Positions 20,521 through 28,831 of a stretch of 64,000 bases of DNA are shown here, in pieces. The stretch comes from Oceanospirillum linum. Its GTDB lineage: Bacteria > Pseudomonadota > Gammaproteobacteria > Pseudomonadales > Halomonadaceae. The notes beneath the pieces are model-generated. The model was given only the letters and a program-made list of their open reading frames with translations, was not told where the DNA came from and ran no database searches. The translations under genes and the position numbers were made by a program. Every line of letters begins with the position of its first letter. Positions within the stretch are counted from its first letter, which is position 1. The stretch covers positions 868,001 to 932,000 of the forward strand of contig NZ_MTSD02000001.1 in assembly GCF_001995095.2 (NCBI RefSeq), given 5' to 3'.

Positions 20521-21588
20521 TTAAGCAGCACTTGGCGGCAGATCGGGCTGAGTATTTTGAGAAATAAACATAGCATCGCCATAACTAAAAAAACGATACT
20601 CCTGTTCCACAGCTTCTTTATAAGCCTGCATCATAGTGCTATAGCCAGCTAAGGCACTGACCAGCATCAAAAGCGTGGATTCCGGCAAATGAAAGTTCGT
20701 CAGCAGTGAATCAACCACCTGAAAACGATAACCCGGATAAATAAAAATATTAGTATCAGTCTGAACCGGCTCAATCTCACCGGGTATACTGCTTAACTTC
20801 GCTGCAGTTTCCAGGCAACGGACACTGGTTGTGCCCACAGCAATCACTCGATTACCACGCGCCTTAGTCTCTTTAACCTGCTGGCAAACAGCAGCACTCA
20901 CCTGCACAAATTCCGAGTGCATGTGATGTTCGAAAATATTGTCAGCCTTTACCGGCTGAAACGTACCGGCACCAACGTGTAGTGTCACAAAGGCCGTTTT
21001 GACCCCTTTATCTGCCAGAGACTGCAGTAACGCTTCATCAAAGTGTAAACCAGCCGTTGGGGCTGCCACAGCTCCAGCATTTTTGCCATAAACCGTCTGA
21101 TAACGTTCACGGTCTTCCAGCTCATCTTCCCGGTCTATATAAGGAGGCAACGGCATATGACCAATTTTCTCCAACAGCTCCAGTAGATCAGCCTGCGGAT
21201 CAAATTGAATCTCAAACAAAGCATCCTGGCGACCCAGCACTTCAACCTCAGAGTCATCCTGCAGAATCAGTTTTGCTCCCGCTTTGGGCGAACGACTGGA
21301 TCTTATATGCGCCAACGCCCTGTTATCTTCCTGCAGGCGCTCCAGCAGAATTTCTATTTTTCCACCGGACTCCTTACGACCAAACAAGCGCGCCGGTATC
21401 ACACGGGTATCATTAAACACCATGAGATCTCCCGGCTGAACCAGATCCAGAATATCGGTAAACTGACCATGGCTTAGGACACCGGACTCACCATCAACCT
21501 GTAGTAAACGACTGGCAGTGCGTTCTTTTGTGGGGTAACGGGCGATCAGGGATTCGGGCAGATTAAAAGTAAAATCAGTTCGTAGCAT
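20521..21588 (-). CDS. queA: S-adenosylmethionine:tRNA ribosyltransferase-isomerase QueA
   Basis: 355 residues. It builds epoxyqueuosine on tRNA by transferring the ribosyl part of SAM to preQ1. The start [19 protein letters not shown] and the motifs [45 protein letters not shown] and [16 protein letters not shown] are characteristic. It is the first gene of queA-tgt-yajC-secD-secF. Its 5' end is close to the divergent tRNA-Leu promoter (21656-21683). Confidence 0.98.
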   Translation of the reverse strand: MLRTDFTFNLPESLIARYPTKERTASRLLQVDGESGVLSHGQFTDILDLVQPGDLMVFNDTRVIPARLFGRKESGGKIEILLERLQEDNRALAHIRSSRSPKAGAKLILQDDSEVEVLGRQDALFEIQFDPQADLLELLEKIGHMPLPPYIDREDELEDRERYQTVYGKNAGAVAAPTAGLHFDEALLQSLADKGVKTAFVTLHVGAGTFQPVKADNIFEHHMHSEFVQVSAAVCQQVKETKARGNRVIAVGTTSVRCLETAAKLSSIPGEIEPVQTDTNIFIYPGYRFQVVDSLLTNFHLPESTLLMLVSALAGYSTMMQAYKEAVEQEYRFFSYGDAMFISQNTQPDLPPSAA

Positions 21589-21655
21589 TGGGAGTCTTAG
21601 GTTATCTGCAGGGAAAAGAAGACAGGAATATTATCGGAAACTAGCAATGAAGTCA

Positions 21656-21683
21656 TTGACGGCGCAGGAGATTCTTTTATAAT
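21656..21683 (+). promoter_or_regulatory. tRNA-Leu promoter
   Basis: -35 TTGACG (21656-21661), 16-bp spacer, -10 TATAAT (21678-21683), then a GC-rich GCGCC discriminator of the kind seen on stringently controlled stable-RNA promoters. It ends about 60 bases before the tRNA. Confidence 0.85.
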
Positions 21684-21743
21684 GCGCCTCACGTTTGTAC
21701 AGATACTTCTACACACGAGTGTGTCACCTGTATTACAAACTGT

Positions 21744-21828
21744 GCCAGTGTGGTGAAATTGGTAGACACGTCGGATTCAAAATCCGATTCCTTCGGGAGT
21801 GCCGGTTCGATTCCGGCCACTGGTACCA
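21744..21828 (+). tRNA. tRNA-Leu (anticodon CAA)
   Basis: 85 nt with encoded CCA. The anticodon arm is TCGGA-TTCAAAA-TCCGA, giving CAA for UUG codons. The long class II variable arm contains TTCCTTCGGGAGT and the T-arm GCCGGTTCGATTCCGGC. The acceptor strands GCCAGTG and CACTGGT pair fully but close with a G-T(U) pair at position 1-72, unusual for tRNA-Leu. A likely cause is that the 3' end was rebuilt by an integrated element: the displaced 3' copy at 26412-26456 ends CTGGC-ACCA, which would give a normal G-C pair. Confidence 0.97.
21781..21817 (+). repeat. attL core: 37-nt direct repeat inside tRNA-Leu
   Basis: This stretch, covering the anticodon 3' side to the T-arm, is identical to 26412-26448. 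It is the left member of the pair bounding the island. Integration into the 3' half of a tRNA-Leu gene is a standard tyrosine-recombinase target. Confidence 0.85.
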
Positions 21829-21838
21829 CTTATTCTTT

Positions 21839-21877
21839 CAACAAAAGCTCACAGAGATGTGGGCTTTTGTTGTTTTT
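21839..21877 (+). terminator. Terminator downstream of tRNA-Leu
   Basis: A stem CAACAAAAGC (21839-21848) with GCTTTTGTTG (21863-21872), extended inward by CAC/GTG-type pairs, followed by TTTTT. It was brought in by the island, since the older terminator lies at 26464. Confidence 0.82.
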
Positions 21878-22261
21878 ACCTCTCATAAATGCTCTCTCCC
21901 TGATCTCCTGTCTATTTCCGGGTCATCTGTGCCTTTTTTGTGCGCATTGATATCCTTAAATCCGGTACTAATATCCAGAACTCTCAAAGACTTAACTCAT
22001 CAACACAGCATTGCCAGCAGACCGGAAACTCCGGTTTTCCGGGTCGTCTCCGTGTCGTTTCCTGATTTTTAGGGTGTACCGAAGCTGAATGCGTCAACTT
22101 GCATTAGCAATAAGAAGTGTTAATAAGTTAGAATTAAACTGGTAATTTTAAGGTGAGACATGGAAGGTCGAACTCTTCTTACAAAGGGACTAAATCACTC
22201 CCCCTCTATAGAAGTTCGCTTTCCCTTGCTGGCATCGTGTTTATGACATCAGGGCTGAACA
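21878..22261. other. Gap between tRNA-Leu terminator and island protease gene
   Basis: 384 bases with no convincing gene. An ATG at 22160 preceded by AAGGTGAG opens a 28-codon frame ending at 22246, just before the protease gene; it could be a leader peptide, but nothing else supports it. The AT-rich stretch 22100-22150 is the likely promoter zone for the protease, with no clear -35/-10. Confidence 0.35.
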
Positions 22262-23971
22262 ATGGATAGTGACAAACGCTTTACAAAGATCTCTTCAGGT
22301 ATTGTTTCCGACAATCAAACTGGTCTGCAGTGGACAACATTTGTTATCGGCCAAAAGAAAAATGAGTCAGGTGTCTTTTCTGGTGATGCAAAAGCCTTCT
22401 CTTGGCGGCAACTTAATGCACTACTTAAAAAGCTCAATACCGAAAAAGGATATGCAGGCTACCAAGACTGGCGTATTCCCTCTGCTAAAGAAGTTCAAGA
22501 ACTGTTTACAGCGGACTGTAACTCGGAGGTAATCTCTAGTGATGATGATTCAGTATTCTGGACGTCCACCCGTGACAGCGAAGGCATGGCCTTCTCCGCC
22601 CAAAAGTCTTTGGTAAGAATTCAAAGTATGCCGTCTACGGAAAAGTTAGCCGTTAGACTCGTCAGGTTGCAGCAAAGTAAAACTGCAGATTCAAATAATG
22701 TTAGGATTCCGCAAGTTGAAGGGACAGATGTTATTTCGAGTCTAAAGAGCAATGTAAATCAGGCTATCAAACAAACGGCAGTTGATGCAGAAGCACTTCG
22801 CGATAGAGGAGTCGCGAAGTTTAAAGAAGCAGGGCTGGATCAAAAGTTACAGAAGGCTCGGGATAAGGTCGATGAGTTAGCCCCTAAAGGGCAGAAAATC
22901 CTTAAAGACAAGATCGCACAGCTTACAGAGGATACCGAGGAACAATCAGGGTTTCTTGCGCGATACGATAAAAAAACGAAGCGGATACTTTACTTATATC
23001 TCGCGATGGTTTTCCTGTCTGGTTTCTTCTTTATCTATATCTTACAGATCATCCTCTACATCATAAGCTTGTTCAGTGACAGTTCTCAGGGCATGAGTTT
23101 CTTCGGCACAGTATTCCCCTTCTTTGACTGGGAATACTACAAAGCCTCGTATTACACGACCCTGTTCCTAACACCTGTCATCCTGCTTGGTTCTCTTTTT
23201 GCTTGGTTCCGTAACTCAAACGGTCGTGCTGTAGCAAAAGCCTTTAATGGCAAGGAGTTAATACCAGGTCACATCAAGAACAAGAAGCTCCAAAAACTTG
23301 ATCTGATGGTTGAGAAAATGGCAAAGCAGGCCAATATACGAAAACCCGCTGTGTTCATCATTAAAGACTCTTCAGTAAATGCCTTTGCAGCAGGGAAGTC
23401 TGAAGATGACTCTATCATTGGTGTTACAACAGGACTGCTTCAACGATTTGATCAGCAAGAAATTCAAGCTGTCGTTGCCCATGAGTTCGGTCATATCATC
23501 AACAAAGACGTCAAAATTAGTATGCTTGCTATGGCTGCCGTATTTGGCTTTTCATCAATCGCTGTTGTTGCCTTAGCAATTTGGATGTCTCGTAACCTAT
23601 TATCCGATGGCAGTACACAAGCCCGAGCACAACTTGCATTATGGTTTGGGGTGCTAGCACTTCTTGTTCTTCTAGTGGGAGGCATCATGGCTCTCTGTGG
23701 GTTCTTAATGCAGAAAGCAATTTCTAGGCAGCGTGAATTTTTTGCAGATGCAGAGTCTGTAAAGCTTACAGGGTCGAATAAGGGCTTAATATCAGCATTA
23801 GAGAAAATAAGGGATAACACCTACCCAACAGCAGTCGAAAATAAGATGAGCCTACAGTTTTCACATGCCTTCATTTTCGGCAGTAAGATTTTCAATCTGC
23901 TTGATACTCACCCTCCGCTTGATGAGCGAATTGAAAGGCTCAAGTCTGAAGATGCCCAAAACGACTTATAG
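22262..23971 (+). CDS. DUF1566 (Lcl) domain fused to HtpX-like M48 membrane metalloprotease
   Basis: 569 residues in two parts. Residues about 5-140 form a DUF1566/Lcl-type domain: DNQTGLQWTTF, W-R-Q-L-N-A-L, then GYQDWRIPSAKEVQELF and the closing VFWTSTRD. A charged helical linker (about 155-235) leads to two membrane helices (about 242-265 and 290-312). The M48 peptidase domain has the zinc motif HEFGH at about 406-410, the third-ligand motif REFFADAES near 491 and the THPPLDERI C-terminal signature. Further membrane helices lie between the zinc motifs, as in HtpX, a membrane-protein quality-control protease. The fusion is unusual. It is the first gene of the island and the substrate is unknown. 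Confidence 0.85.
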   Translation: MDSDKRFTKISSGIVSDNQTGLQWTTFVIGQKKNESGVFSGDAKAFSWRQLNALLKKLNTEKGYAGYQDWRIPSAKEVQELFTADCNSEVISSDDDSVFWTSTRDSEGMAFSAQKSLVRIQSMPSTEKLAVRLVRLQQSKTADSNNVRIPQVEGTDVISSLKSNVNQAIKQTAVDAEALRDRGVAKFKEAGLDQKLQKARDKVDELAPKGQKILKDKIAQLTEDTEEQSGFLARYDKKTKRILYLYLAMVFLSGFFFIYILQIILYIISLFSDSSQGMSFFGTVFPFFDWEYYKASYYTTLFLTPVILLGSLFAWFRNSNGRAVAKAFNGKELIPGHIKNKKLQKLDLMVEKMAKQANIRKPAVFIIKDSSVNAFAAGKSEDDSIIGVTTGLLQRFDQQEIQAVVAHEFGHIINKDVKISMLAMAAVFGFSSIAVVALAIWMSRNLLSDGSTQARAQLALWFGVLALLVLLVGGIMALCGFLMQKAISRQREFFADAESVKLTGSNKGLISALEKIRDNTYPTAVENKMSLQFSHAFIFGSKIFNLLDTHPPLDERIERLKSEDAQNDL

Positions 23972-24041
23972 ATAATCCCGTAACTAACCGCTTTTCAAAC
24001 ATACATTATTTCTCTGATATCCATTCTGTCGGAGAAGGAGT

Positions 24042-24401
24042 ATGAAAAAACGGTTTCGTTTCACCAATGACAAAATTCGCGCCTTACCCCCGAACCCGCC
24101 GGATGCCCGTGGTACGGATTTGGAGTTCTCGGACACCGACGTCATGGGGCTGAAGTGTCTGGTGGGCAAGTCGGGTAACAAGCGTTGGTTGCTGCGCTAT
24201 CGAAGTCCATCTGGTAAACGTCGAAGCATTGCTTTAGGTCGGTTCCCGGATATGGATGTGGCGTTAGTGCGTAAAGCCACCCGAAAGTTATCTTCCTATG
24301 TCAGCTCTTTTATGCTTCCGATTACAGATAATCCTCCCTCACCTTTACCCTACTCATCCAGCGGACAGCCCCCAGAAGCAAGCGGCCACGTCGCCCGTTG
24401 A
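24042..24401 (+). pseudogene. Truncated tyrosine-recombinase integrase (N-terminal arm-binding domain only)
   Basis: The ATG at 24042 has GGAG upstream. Residues 1 to about 85 are the arm-type DNA-binding domain of P4-like integrases (DUF4102): FRFTNDKIRALPPNPPDARGTDLEFSD, then GLKCLVGKSGNKRWLLRYRSPSGKRRSIALGRFPDMDVALVRKATRKL. After that the frame runs into unrelated sequence and stops at residue 119. The core-binding and catalytic (R..HxxR..Y) domains are missing. Full members are about 400 residues. The break point is near base 24290. It is the fossil of the element's integrase. Confidence 0.82.
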
Positions 24402-24534
24402 GTGCAGCGTATGGGAGGAGGCTGCAGGTGCTGTGCTGCGAATAAGTGGTATGAAATCTTCTTAAAAGATTTACCGGTATGCACCCCAATCTAATGATCA
24501 TGATGTCAGCTGCCTGCACAACGGTAATCCTAGA

Positions 24535-24580
24535 TATTTTGGATCGCCAAAATACGACAAAATTGTTTTTCGGCTAAAAT
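24535..24580 (+). promoter_or_regulatory. Candidate operator and promoter of the ImmA/IrrE-DUF4411 pair
   Basis: A perfect inverted repeat with 8-bp arms TATTTTGG (24535-24542) and CCAAAATA (24547-24554) around ATCG lies upstream of a possible -10 TAAAAT (24575-24580), at the place where the -35 would fall. Regulators with an Xre-type domain commonly repress their own operon through such a site; the link is inferred from position. Confidence 0.45.
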
Positions 24581-24639
24581 AACCACTGTTAGACTGTTAG
24601 TTATGTTGAAATTCCATCTGTACCTTAAGGTTCTCTAAA

Positions 24640-25779
24640 ATGGCTATAGCAAATATTAATACAGAAATGCTGATTTGGGCGCGTGAGCGCTCAGGCTTCT
24701 CTGTATCTGAGTTCGCTAGGAAGTGCCAGGTTACAGAGGAAAAGCTTGTAGAGTGGGAGTCTGGTGCAAAAGAGATTACATTTAATCAGGCTATGACGTA
24801 TGCCAACAAAGCTCATATTCCCTTTGGCTACCTCTTTCTGGATAAACCACCTATCGAAGAGCTGCCAATACCGGATTTACGCACCGTCGAAAGCCGGGCA
24901 CTTGATAAAGCAAGTCCAGAGTTGATCGAAGTGACAAAACTAATGTTGCAAAGGCAAGAGTGGTACAAGGAGTATCTCAGGCAACATTTCTCTGCCCCAT
25001 GTCAGGTTGTAGGGCGCTTTTCTGTTGAAGATAGTGTTATGAAGATCGTTTCTGATATGAGAAGTAAACTTTCAGTCGGAGCCCATCCTGATAGAGGGAC
25101 ATGGGAAGATTACTATCGTGATTTAGTAAAGCGCATAGAAGAGAATGGGATTCTTGTTATGCGCCAAGCAGATCTTGGGCATCATACCAGACCGTTAAAA
25201 GTGGAAGAGTTCAGAGGTTTCGCAATTGTAGATGAACTGGCTCCAATTATTTTTGTTAACCATGCTGACTCCCCTGGAGCCAGGCTTTTTACATTAATAC
25301 ACGAACTATGTCACATCTGGATTGGACAGTCTGGTATTTCTGACGGAAATCCATCTACTCACAGGAAAGAAGAAGTGCTCTGCAATAGTGTCGCGGCAGA
25401 GTTTCTGGTCCCTGAAGCTGAGTTCAGTGATTTGTGGTCACATGCTGTTGATGACTGGACTGAAAATTTAGTGATTTTGGAAGGGCACTTCCATGTTAGC
25501 CGATGGGTTCTCGCTCGCAGAGCATTAACTCTCAGCTATATCCATAGTGATGAGTATGCAAGCTTTATTGCAGAAGAAAAAGCCAGGTATACAAAGCAGA
25601 CTGGCAACGGTGGGCCCACATATTACAAAACAAAAAAGTCTCAAATTAGCCAGCTCTTCTCAAAAGCAGTTGTCAGTCAAGCTATGGCTGGACAGCTCCT
25701 CTTACGTGAAGCAGGCCAGTTATTGGGTGGAATGAAGCCGGGAAACATCGCTAACTTTGCTGAGGAGCTGGGCATTTGA
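24640..25779 (+). CDS. Xre-HTH / ImmA-IrrE metallopeptidase regulator (antitoxin-like)
   Basis: 379 residues. Residues about 5-65 form an Xre-type helix-turn-helix (MLIWARERSGFSVSEFARKCQV, then VEWESGAKEITFNQAMTYANK). The middle holds an ImmA/IrrE-type zinc peptidase domain with HELCH at 221-225 and a downstream Glu-rich stretch (CNSVAAEFLVPEAEF) typical of the family. It overlaps the next gene by four bases (TTGA). Such two-domain proteins are often encoded directly ahead of DUF4411 proteins. The likely role is autorepressor and neutraliser of the downstream product, but the direction of control is inferred. Confidence 0.88.
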   Translation: MAIANINTEMLIWARERSGFSVSEFARKCQVTEEKLVEWESGAKEITFNQAMTYANKAHIPFGYLFLDKPPIEELPIPDLRTVESRALDKASPELIEVTKLMLQRQEWYKEYLRQHFSAPCQVVGRFSVEDSVMKIVSDMRSKLSVGAHPDRGTWEDYYRDLVKRIEENGILVMRQADLGHHTRPLKVEEFRGFAIVDELAPIIFVNHADSPGARLFTLIHELCHIWIGQSGISDGNPSTHRKEEVLCNSVAAEFLVPEAEFSDLWSHAVDDWTENLVILEGHFHVSRWVLARRALTLSYIHSDEYASFIAEEKARYTKQTGNGGPTYYKTKKSQISQLFSKAVVSQAMAGQLLLREAGQLLGGMKPGNIANFAEELGI

Positions 25780-26273
25780 GATATTTGTTGGATGCAAATA
25801 CTTATATTCAGGCAAAAAACCAGTATTACGGTATGGATATCTGTCCCGCATATTGGGAGTGGTTAGATCAGCAGTGTGATGCCGGTATTGTTGGTAGTGT
25901 GGACATGATTGGCCGAGAACTGAAAGACGGAAATGATGAGCTTGCACAGTGGGCCAAAGACCGCTCGCAGCACTTTATAGAAAATGATGATCAGGCGACC
26001 CAAGCAGAGTTTATGAATATTCTTCAGTTTGTAATGGCTGGAGATTATAACCAAAAGAACAGGGATGATTTTCTCGCCAAGGCCGATCCTTGGATTATTG
26101 CTAAAGCAAAAACCATTGGTGCAACAGTTGTTACTCATGAGGCATTACTCGCTCCTCAAACCAGAAAAGTGAAAGTTCCCAATATCTGCAATCGATTCGG
26201 AGTTCCGTGTATAGATACCTTCAGCTTTTTGAGAAAACTAAAAGCGAAGTTTGTTCTATCCGCTGGGATCTGA
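25776..26273 (+). CDS. DUF4411 PIN-like protein (putative toxin)
   Basis: 165 residues starting at TTG (25776), four bases inside the preceding gene, with GAGGAG eight bases upstream. Starting here is needed to include the first beta strand with its acidic residue (RYLLDANTYI). PIN-fold acidic positions are visible: Asp in LLDAN, Glu in MIGRELKD, Asp in ADPWIIAKAK, then VVTHE. DUF4411 proteins are PIN-like predicted ribonucleases found next to Xre/ImmA proteins. A toxin role is predicted by context, not shown. Confidence 0.85.
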   Translation: MRYLLDANTYIQAKNQYYGMDICPAYWEWLDQQCDAGIVGSVDMIGRELKDGNDELAQWAKDRSQHFIENDDQATQAEFMNILQFVMAGDYNQKNRDDFLAKADPWIIAKAKTIGATVVTHEALLAPQTRKVKVPNICNRFGVPCIDTFSFLRKLKAKFVLSAGI

Positions 26274-26411
26274 ATAAATTATGCGGGTTTTAGCTATCAG
26301 GCTATCCAACAACAACCAAAGCTCTACAGCACAAACCAAGACCAAAAAAGAATCAATACCTGTATATTCAAAGAGTTACCAATGATAGCCACCACCCTTC
26401 CAAAGATTCAG

Positions 26412-26456
26412 AATCCGATTCCTTCGGGAGTGCCGGTTCGATTCCGGCTGGCACCA
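26412..26456 (+). repeat. attR: displaced 3' end of tRNA-Leu
   Basis: 26412-26448 repeats 21781-21817 exactly (37 nt); a further GATTCA matches 6 bases upstream with one intervening mismatch. The copy continues TGG-CACCA, a near tRNA end missing three bases relative to the functional gene. No 5' half is present, so it is not a tRNA gene. It marks the right boundary of the island. Confidence 0.88.
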
Positions 26457-26463
26457 ACGAAAA

Positions 26464-26502
26464 AAGCCGGAAACAGACATATCCATTTCCGGCTTGCAGT
26501 TT
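26464..26502 (+). terminator. Original tRNA-Leu terminator, now behind attR; also faces the hydroxylase gene
   Basis: A 10-bp stem AAGCCGGAAA (26464-26473) and TTTCCGGCTT (26486-26495), then GCAGTTTTTTT. It starts eight bases after the displaced tRNA end, the typical spacing for a tRNA terminator. Confidence 0.85.
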
Positions 26503-26518
26503 TTTTCTTAACCCTGGC

Positions 26519-28453
26519 TTAGTGTTGTTCAATCATAAAATGATCGAAGAACTTAGCCAGTTCATCATGGGCGGTGACCGGCAGGATGGTGGCGACATGC
26601 TGGTCAGGGCGCACCACGACTACACAGCCATTTTTACGATCTACGCCGCGCAGATCAAAAATGTCATTGCCAACCTGAGACTGAAAAACTTTCTCGTAAT
26701 CGTGCAGGCCATACTTGCCTTTAGCCGGCCACAAGTATGGGTGCAGGTCGTGCATGGACAGATCCTGCTGCTGGAAGACAGCATAGGTATCAATGACAGA
26801 ATCAATATCGGTGCCTTTTGGGGTGTATCTCTGCACCGGGGAGGCGGCATCATTGGCCAGAAAATCGATCAGTTTATAAACATCTGATGATGCCTCGGCG
26901 GGGTTTTGCTCTCCGCCAAAGACAAACAGTCGCCAACGGCCATCGGCTTTGACCAGATGCCCCAGGTGCTGAATACGGCCATCAGCTGTGCGCTGAGCCT
27001 CAGCAGAGTGAAAGCGCTGACCAATTTTAAAGCCCGGAGCCAGACTCTGATGCACCTGTCCCGTACAGATATAGGATGGGAAATATTCAATTGCAGTACC
27101 TGATACAAAGCCGCTCTGTCGCTTCATAAAGGCTTCAATCTTAGCGGTATCGACCCGAGCCTGATCAGAGCTATCCTCTGTAGCAGGACGTGTTGCCACC
27201 AGTTTCGACAGTTCGCGATCAGCATCAATCAGCTGCTGAGCAACTTTACGGCGCTCTGTTTCATAGGTGTGCAACAGCTTAGGATCGGACTTGCCTTGCA
27301 GAACAGAAGCCAGCTTCCAACCCAGATTAAAGGTATCCGGCAGAGAGGTATTCAGCCCCCAACCACCTTTCGGGCTATGGGTATGGCAGGCATCACCGGC
27401 GACAAAAGCCCGAGGGATCACACTCTCAGGACTGCCTGCAGGTCGATTATCAAAGCGTTCAGCGATACGTTGACCTACTTCGTAGATTGACCACCAGGCC
27501 ACTTCTTTAACATCCAGTGTGTAGGGATGGAAAATCTGTTGCGCTTTAGCCACAAGGTCTTTTTCGGTCAGTTTGACATCTCTGGCACGTTTATCTTTAG
27601 CCAGCTGATCCAGTTCAACATAAAAACGGCACAGATAACCGCCTTCACGGGGAATGGTCATAACGGCGCCATGATCTTTGGATTGAATAAAGCTCTTCAC
27701 GCGGATATCAGGAAAATCAGTGTTGAGCAGAATATCCATGACACCCCAGGCCTTATTCGCAGAGTCGCCCTGCAGCTCAATCCCCATGCTTTTTCGTACG
27801 CGACTGCGGCCACCATCACAACCCACCACATAGCGGGCTTTAACGGTTTCAACCTTGCCGTTGCCCTCATCATCTGAGCGCTTAAAGGTCGCCGTAATCG
27901 GGTAAGCAGCCGGGTCCTGCGTCAGGTTGTCATCGATTTCAAGATCGACCAACTCACGGCTGTAGTGGGGTTCGAGATTGGTGATCGAATGTCTCATGCC
28001 ATCGATCAGTAGCTCATGCAGACGTGCCTGATTGACAATACTATGGGTAAACTCTGACAGCCCACCACGGGCATCCGATATTTTCTCTGTCCGCTTGATG
28101 TTTTGCGGGTTATCCGCATCAGGTTCCCAGAAGGTGTTCTGCTTCAGCTGGTAGGCTTCTTTCACGACCATCTCACCGCTATTGAACGCCTCCATAATTT
28201 CTATCGTGCGGCAGGAGATACCGTCAGCACGACCAAAAAGCAGCGGACCCGGGGCCATGTCAACAATACAGGTTTTAATATCATCGAACTCGGACATTTG
28301 CCGCGCCATGGTCAAACCTGCGGGGCCTGTACCAATGATCAGGACATCAACCTGAGTGGGCAGATCCAAAACAGGAGGGTTCGGATAAGGTTTCCGTGCC
28401 GCGTCAGGAATCTGATAGTTACCGGGCTTAAAGCCATTGAGGTGATATTGCAC
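26519..28453 (-). CDS. mobA: FAD-dependent aromatic hydroxylase, 3-hydroxybenzoate 4-monooxygenase type
   Basis: 644 residues starting at GTG with AAAGGAG seven bases upstream. It belongs to the group A flavoprotein monooxygenases: dinucleotide motif LIIGTGPAGLTMARQ (about 38-52), a GD motif in FVAGDACHTHSPKGGWGLN and the NADPH/FAD DG motif in VVGCDGGRSRVRKSMG. It carries the C-terminal thioredoxin-like domain of phenol hydroxylase relatives (about 460-640). Length, the MQYHLNGFKPG start and overall order resemble Comamonas 3-hydroxybenzoate 4-hydroxylase, which makes protocatechuate. Phenol-type substrates cannot be excluded. It stands alone next to the island edge, with no ring-cleavage genes nearby. 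Confidence 0.8.
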   Translation of the reverse strand: MQYHLNGFKPGNYQIPDAARKPYPNPPVLDLPTQVDVLIIGTGPAGLTMARQMSEFDDIKTCIVDMAPGPLLFGRADGISCRTIEIMEAFNSGEMVVKEAYQLKQNTFWEPDADNPQNIKRTEKISDARGGLSEFTHSIVNQARLHELLIDGMRHSITNLEPHYSRELVDLEIDDNLTQDPAAYPITATFKRSDDEGNGKVETVKARYVVGCDGGRSRVRKSMGIELQGDSANKAWGVMDILLNTDFPDIRVKSFIQSKDHGAVMTIPREGGYLCRFYVELDQLAKDKRARDVKLTEKDLVAKAQQIFHPYTLDVKEVAWWSIYEVGQRIAERFDNRPAGSPESVIPRAFVAGDACHTHSPKGGWGLNTSLPDTFNLGWKLASVLQGKSDPKLLHTYETERRKVAQQLIDADRELSKLVATRPATEDSSDQARVDTAKIEAFMKRQSGFVSGTAIEYFPSYICTGQVHQSLAPGFKIGQRFHSAEAQRTADGRIQHLGHLVKADGRWRLFVFGGEQNPAEASSDVYKLIDFLANDAASPVQRYTPKGTDIDSVIDTYAVFQQQDLSMHDLHPYLWPAKGKYGLHDYEKVFQSQVGNDIFDLRGVDRKNGCVVVVRPDQHVATILPVTAHDELAKFFDHFMIEQH

Positions 28454-28831
28454 GATATGCTCCTTTTAGAGGCACTTGATCGGTATTATTATTTTAAAGT
28501 AGTTAACATGTTAATTTGATTCAAGTCAACCAGGTTAAGATCTATGCCCTGGCGAAGCGCCAGCTATCGCGGATACAGCAGAAGAACCGCCAACCTATAA
28601 GTTTTCCTCATAGATTAATGAATTATTACCATTTTTTTTCATTAATGAATCTCAGTATAACTGCACCTGTTATCAACTTAATTCCACTTCGCCTCTGGCA
28701 CCCGGCACCCGGAAGATGCGAAGTACACCCAAAAAATAGCCTGACTGAAGGCGTCTGATAAGAGCATCGACCGCTCCGGACAAAACCAAATATTCAGATC
28801 ATCTTTCAACGCATTCGGATACCAGACTGAC
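28454..28831. other. Divergent region between the hydroxylase and mesX
   Basis: 378 bases without a gene. A 10-bp direct repeat ATTAATGAAT occurs at 28614-28623 and 28641-28650, on one face of the helix if 27 bp is counted as about 2.5 turns, so spacing does not favour cooperative binding. No SAM-type riboswitch fold was recognised. Promoters for both divergent genes are expected but not placed. Confidence 0.35.

Larger units (their letters stand above)
21829..26456. mobile_element. Remnant genomic island integrated at tRNA-Leu
   Basis: A 4.6-kb segment lies between the intact tRNA-Leu and a second copy of its 3' portion. It contains an M48 protease fusion, a truncated integrase and an ImmA/IrrE-DUF4411 pair, none of which are core genes. 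Codon choice in the protease and in the ImmA gene appears more AT-rich than in the flanking genes. The integrase is broken, so the island is probably no longer mobile by itself. The original tRNA terminator seems to be the one now stranded at 26464-26502, directly past the right-hand repeat. Confidence 0.82.

Noticed and set aside
21695-22072. 125-codon frame spanning tRNA-Leu and its terminator
   Set aside because: It overlaps a functional tRNA and a terminator; chance frame.
22160-22246. 28-codon frame with AAGGTGAG upstream, before the island protease
   Set aside because: A plausible leader peptide but no codon pattern, attenuator or conservation evidence can be seen.
26405-26456. Apparent second tRNA-Leu
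   Set aside because: Only the 3' half is present, with no D-arm, 5' acceptor strand or promoter; it is an attachment-site copy.
28614-28650. Direct repeat ATTAATGAAT twice, as operator for mesX or the hydroxylase
   Set aside because: Spacing is not helical-phase typical, the sequence is AT-rich and chance is likely; no MetJ or MetR match.
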